In this document: positions 62,439 through 64,000 of the stretch, one piece after another
Layout: every line of letters starts with the position of its first letter
Numbering within the stretch: the first letter of the stretch is position 1
Assembly (NCBI RefSeq): GCF_000018325.1
Contig: NC_009922.1
Location: 2,418,001-2,482,000, forward strand
Direction: 5' to 3'
Length of the DNA stretch: 64,000 nucleotides
Source: Alkaliphilus oremlandii OhILAs
GTDB taxonomy: Bacteria > Bacillota > Clostridia > Peptostreptococcales > Natronincolaceae
Notes under the pieces: model-generated
What the model was told of the DNA's origin: nothing
What the model saw: the letters and a program-made list of their open reading frames with translations, nothing else
Database searches by the model: none
Made by a program: the position numbers and the translations under genes

Positions 62439-63536
62439 TTAACTATTATCTGCTAGCTTTAATTTTTTCATTTTCATAGCAAATATTATAAATACAACAA
62501 GTGGGATTACTATAAAATTCATAAAGCTGATATAGGTATACATATTAAAAAAGGCAAACAACCTTTCTGAACTTTTGGTAGTCATATACGCTCCAGCATA
62601 CACTAGAACACTAGTGGAGTACGTTATATATATGAGATGTTTTCTTTTGAAATTAAAATTTTTTAGGAGCAATAGCATTCCATAGAAAGTAACTAAATAT
62701 TTTAGAATCCATCCACCTACAATCTGGAGCATAACGTACAGCTCACCAAATTCTAGGAATCTAAAGTAACTTACCTGCTGGGTTTGTAAAAGTTTGGGGT
62801 AGGACATGGTATTGGCAAAATCGATGCCAAAGGTCATAATTACCCCCGTAGAAGATATAATTTGCATTTGAATCACGATGAGTAAAGCAATACTTAAATC
62901 CCTTATAATTTTTCTCGTATCCTTAATTGTATTAAGGTATGGAAATGTAATCGTCATGCTTCCATATAGTCCCAATAACTGTATAATAGCGATAAAAAAA
63001 CCTTTATCTATACCATGACTGAAAACTGGAAAAAGCAATTCAGGATGCTTATATCTTGCTGTAAGTATGGATAAATTGATTCCAGCAAGCATAATACACA
63101 CGATTCCAATCATTACAACAGTAACGATTGCAACAATATCTTTTCTGATGATATAGATACTTGGCACTACAAAAAATAAGAGAAAATACCATATGGGTGT
63201 TTCTATCAACATATTTGTATGCATTGCCCCCGCTTCGGCTCCAGCACTTTCAATCAATGTCATCAATAGCGTTGCTATAAACAAAAAAAGAACAATTTTT
63301 CCTAGGGTATCACCTAATGCTACTTTGTATATATTATAAATGTCGTAGCATTGATACTTTTTACATATGCCAATCATATAAATATATATTCCTATTACTA
63401 AAATAGATGCAATAATCACTGCAATCCAACTTTCTCTGCCCCCATTTTTCATAAAAACAATGGGATAGGTTTTCATCGATACGATTCCTGTAGCCTGAAT
63501 CAAAAATATATAATGCTTTGATGTGAATTTATCCAT
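62439..63536 (-). CDS. GerB/YndE-family spore germination permease
   Basis: A 365-residue membrane protein with about ten segments, of the endospore germination (GerAB-type, APC-like) permease family. Start ATG (MDKFTSKHYIFLIQATGIVSMKTYPIVF) has GGAGG five bases upstream; upstream in-frame codons overlap the opposite gene and have no ribosome site. Segments such as KVALGDTLGKIVLFLFIATLLMTLI and FLEFGELYVMLQIVGGWILKYLV fit GerAB. It works with GerA- and GerC-type subunits as a nutrient receptor at the inner spore membrane. It is transcribed divergently from the gerA gene, 89 bases between the start codons. Confidence 0.85.
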   Translation of the reverse strand: MDKFTSKHYIFLIQATGIVSMKTYPIVFMKNGGRESWIAVIIASILVIGIYIYMIGICKKYQCYDIYNIYKVALGDTLGKIVLFLFIATLLMTLIESAGAEAGAMHTNMLIETPIWYFLLFFVVPSIYIIRKDIVAIVTVVMIGIVCIMLAGINLSILTARYKHPELLFPVFSHGIDKGFFIAIIQLLGLYGSMTITFPYLNTIKDTRKIIRDLSIALLIVIQMQIISSTGVIMTFGIDFANTMSYPKLLQTQQVSYFRFLEFGELYVMLQIVGGWILKYLVTFYGMLLLLKNFNFKRKHLIYITYSTSVLVYAGAYMTTKSSERLFAFFNMYTYISFMNFIVIPLVVFIIFAMKMKKLKLADNS

Positions 63537-63625
63537 AACATCCTCCATAACCTTAATATTTTCATCATCTCGTTGGTTGTATATTATTTCAAAAAACACA
63601 CAAAATATACTCAGGTGATAATTAT

Positions 63626-64000
63626 ATGAACAAAAATACGAATATGGCGGCTTCTTGGCTTGATTATATAAAAAAAAACTTAGCAAACAATGATACTGTA
63701 ATCTACAGGGAAATTGAAGTAAATGAGGGCATCATTCATATGGTCTACGATATGAGTGCCTGCGATCATAAAGTAATTAGTGAGTTTATTATATTACCAG
63801 TTCTTACGACGAATAAATCTTTTTCAGATATTGAATCTGTAAAAGATAAAATTTTAGCTTCCTCTGTTATTCTGGATGTAACTACTAAGGAGGACGCTTT
63901 GGATCTTATACTTTCTGGAAATGTTCTGATTTTATTCGGATTTTTAAATAAATCCGTAGCCTGTTATGCGGCAAATTTCCCTACAAGACCCATTGATATT
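63626..64000 (+). CDS. GerA-type spore germination protein, N-terminal part (cut by the window end)
   Basis: 125 codons of an open frame that runs off the window: MNKNTNMAASWLDYIKKNLA, VIYREIEVNEGIIHMVYDMS, LILSGNVLILFGFLNKSVACY, FPTRPIDI. The blocks before the first membrane segment resemble the cytoplasmic N-terminal domain of GerAA/GerKA (the region with LLxGxxxLFI-like and typically RxIxEP). AGGTGAT precedes the ATG. Together with the divergent GerB permease it looks like one nutrient receptor locus whose remainder lies outside the window. Confidence 0.75.
   Translation, partial: MNKNTNMAASWLDYIKKNLANNDTVIYREIEVNEGIIHMVYDMSACDHKVISEFIILPVLTTNKSFSDIESVKDKILASSVILDVTTKEDALDLILSGNVLILFGFLNKSVACYAANFPTRPIDI

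Overview
This 64 kb window comes from a low-GC, anaerobic, spore-forming member of the Clostridia. The gene content and protein style look Alkaliphilus-like, but that is inference from family content, not a database match. Pointers are the split transketolase, the acpS-alr-mazEF block, AddAB/SbcCD repair genes, GerA/GerB-type germination genes, CsaB-type cell-wall pyruvylation, stalk-domain secreted proteins, and a short gene with an in-frame UGA that reads as selenocysteine. No rRNA, tRNA, CRISPR array, transposase or prophage was found.

Region by region. (1) 0-11 kb, minus strand: a secreted phosphodiester-glycosidase protein, a PrcB-like protein, and a tight operon (about 10.3 to 3.7 kb) of DUF5693, csaB, tagA, yitT and the two transketolase halves. 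This joins envelope polysaccharide genes to a central carbon enzyme. (2) 11-16.5 kb: mazF, its ribbon-helix-helix antitoxin, alr and acpS, then a coiled-coil protein, a lipoprotein on the plus strand, and a trio of small membrane proteins, two of them paralogous. (3) 17-20.5 kb: modA, modB, modC and an HTH-TOBE regulator, followed 29 nt downstream by a 93-residue Cys-Sec protein with a SECIS-like hairpin. (4) 20.7-25 kb: a stalk-domain secreted protein behind an ECF-like promoter, a Na+/H+ antiporter and an APC permease. (5) 25-48 kb: sbcC, sbcD and addA at one end and addB at the other, all on the minus strand. They are separated by about 11.5 kb carrying a Nudix-MutY fusion, lipoproteins, a phosphatase, a WG-repeat protein and an ABC-F protein on the plus strand with an attenuator-type leader. 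(6) 48-52 kb: a heptad-repeat protein, a DUF1846 protein preceded by a probable structured RNA, and a YeiH transporter. (7) 52-59.6 kb: a catabolic set of aminotransferase, YjiH transporter, iron alcohol dehydrogenase and secreted FMN/FAD reductase. A MerR-methyltransferase fusion lies upstream, and the reductase promoter has the 19-bp spacer typical of MerR targets. (8) 59.7-64 kb: an M50 protease and an FtsH-type protease in one operon, then divergent spore-germination genes, the last cut by the window end.

The strongest candidates for new biology are the selenoprotein attached to the molybdate operon, the 26-codon leader ORF that runs through the terminator before the ABC-F gene, the unidentified RNA before the DUF1846 gene, the MerR/Zn-ribbon/methyltransferase fusion with its apparent target promoter, and the one-chain Nudix-MutY protein. 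All identifications come from reading the sequence; no searches were run.
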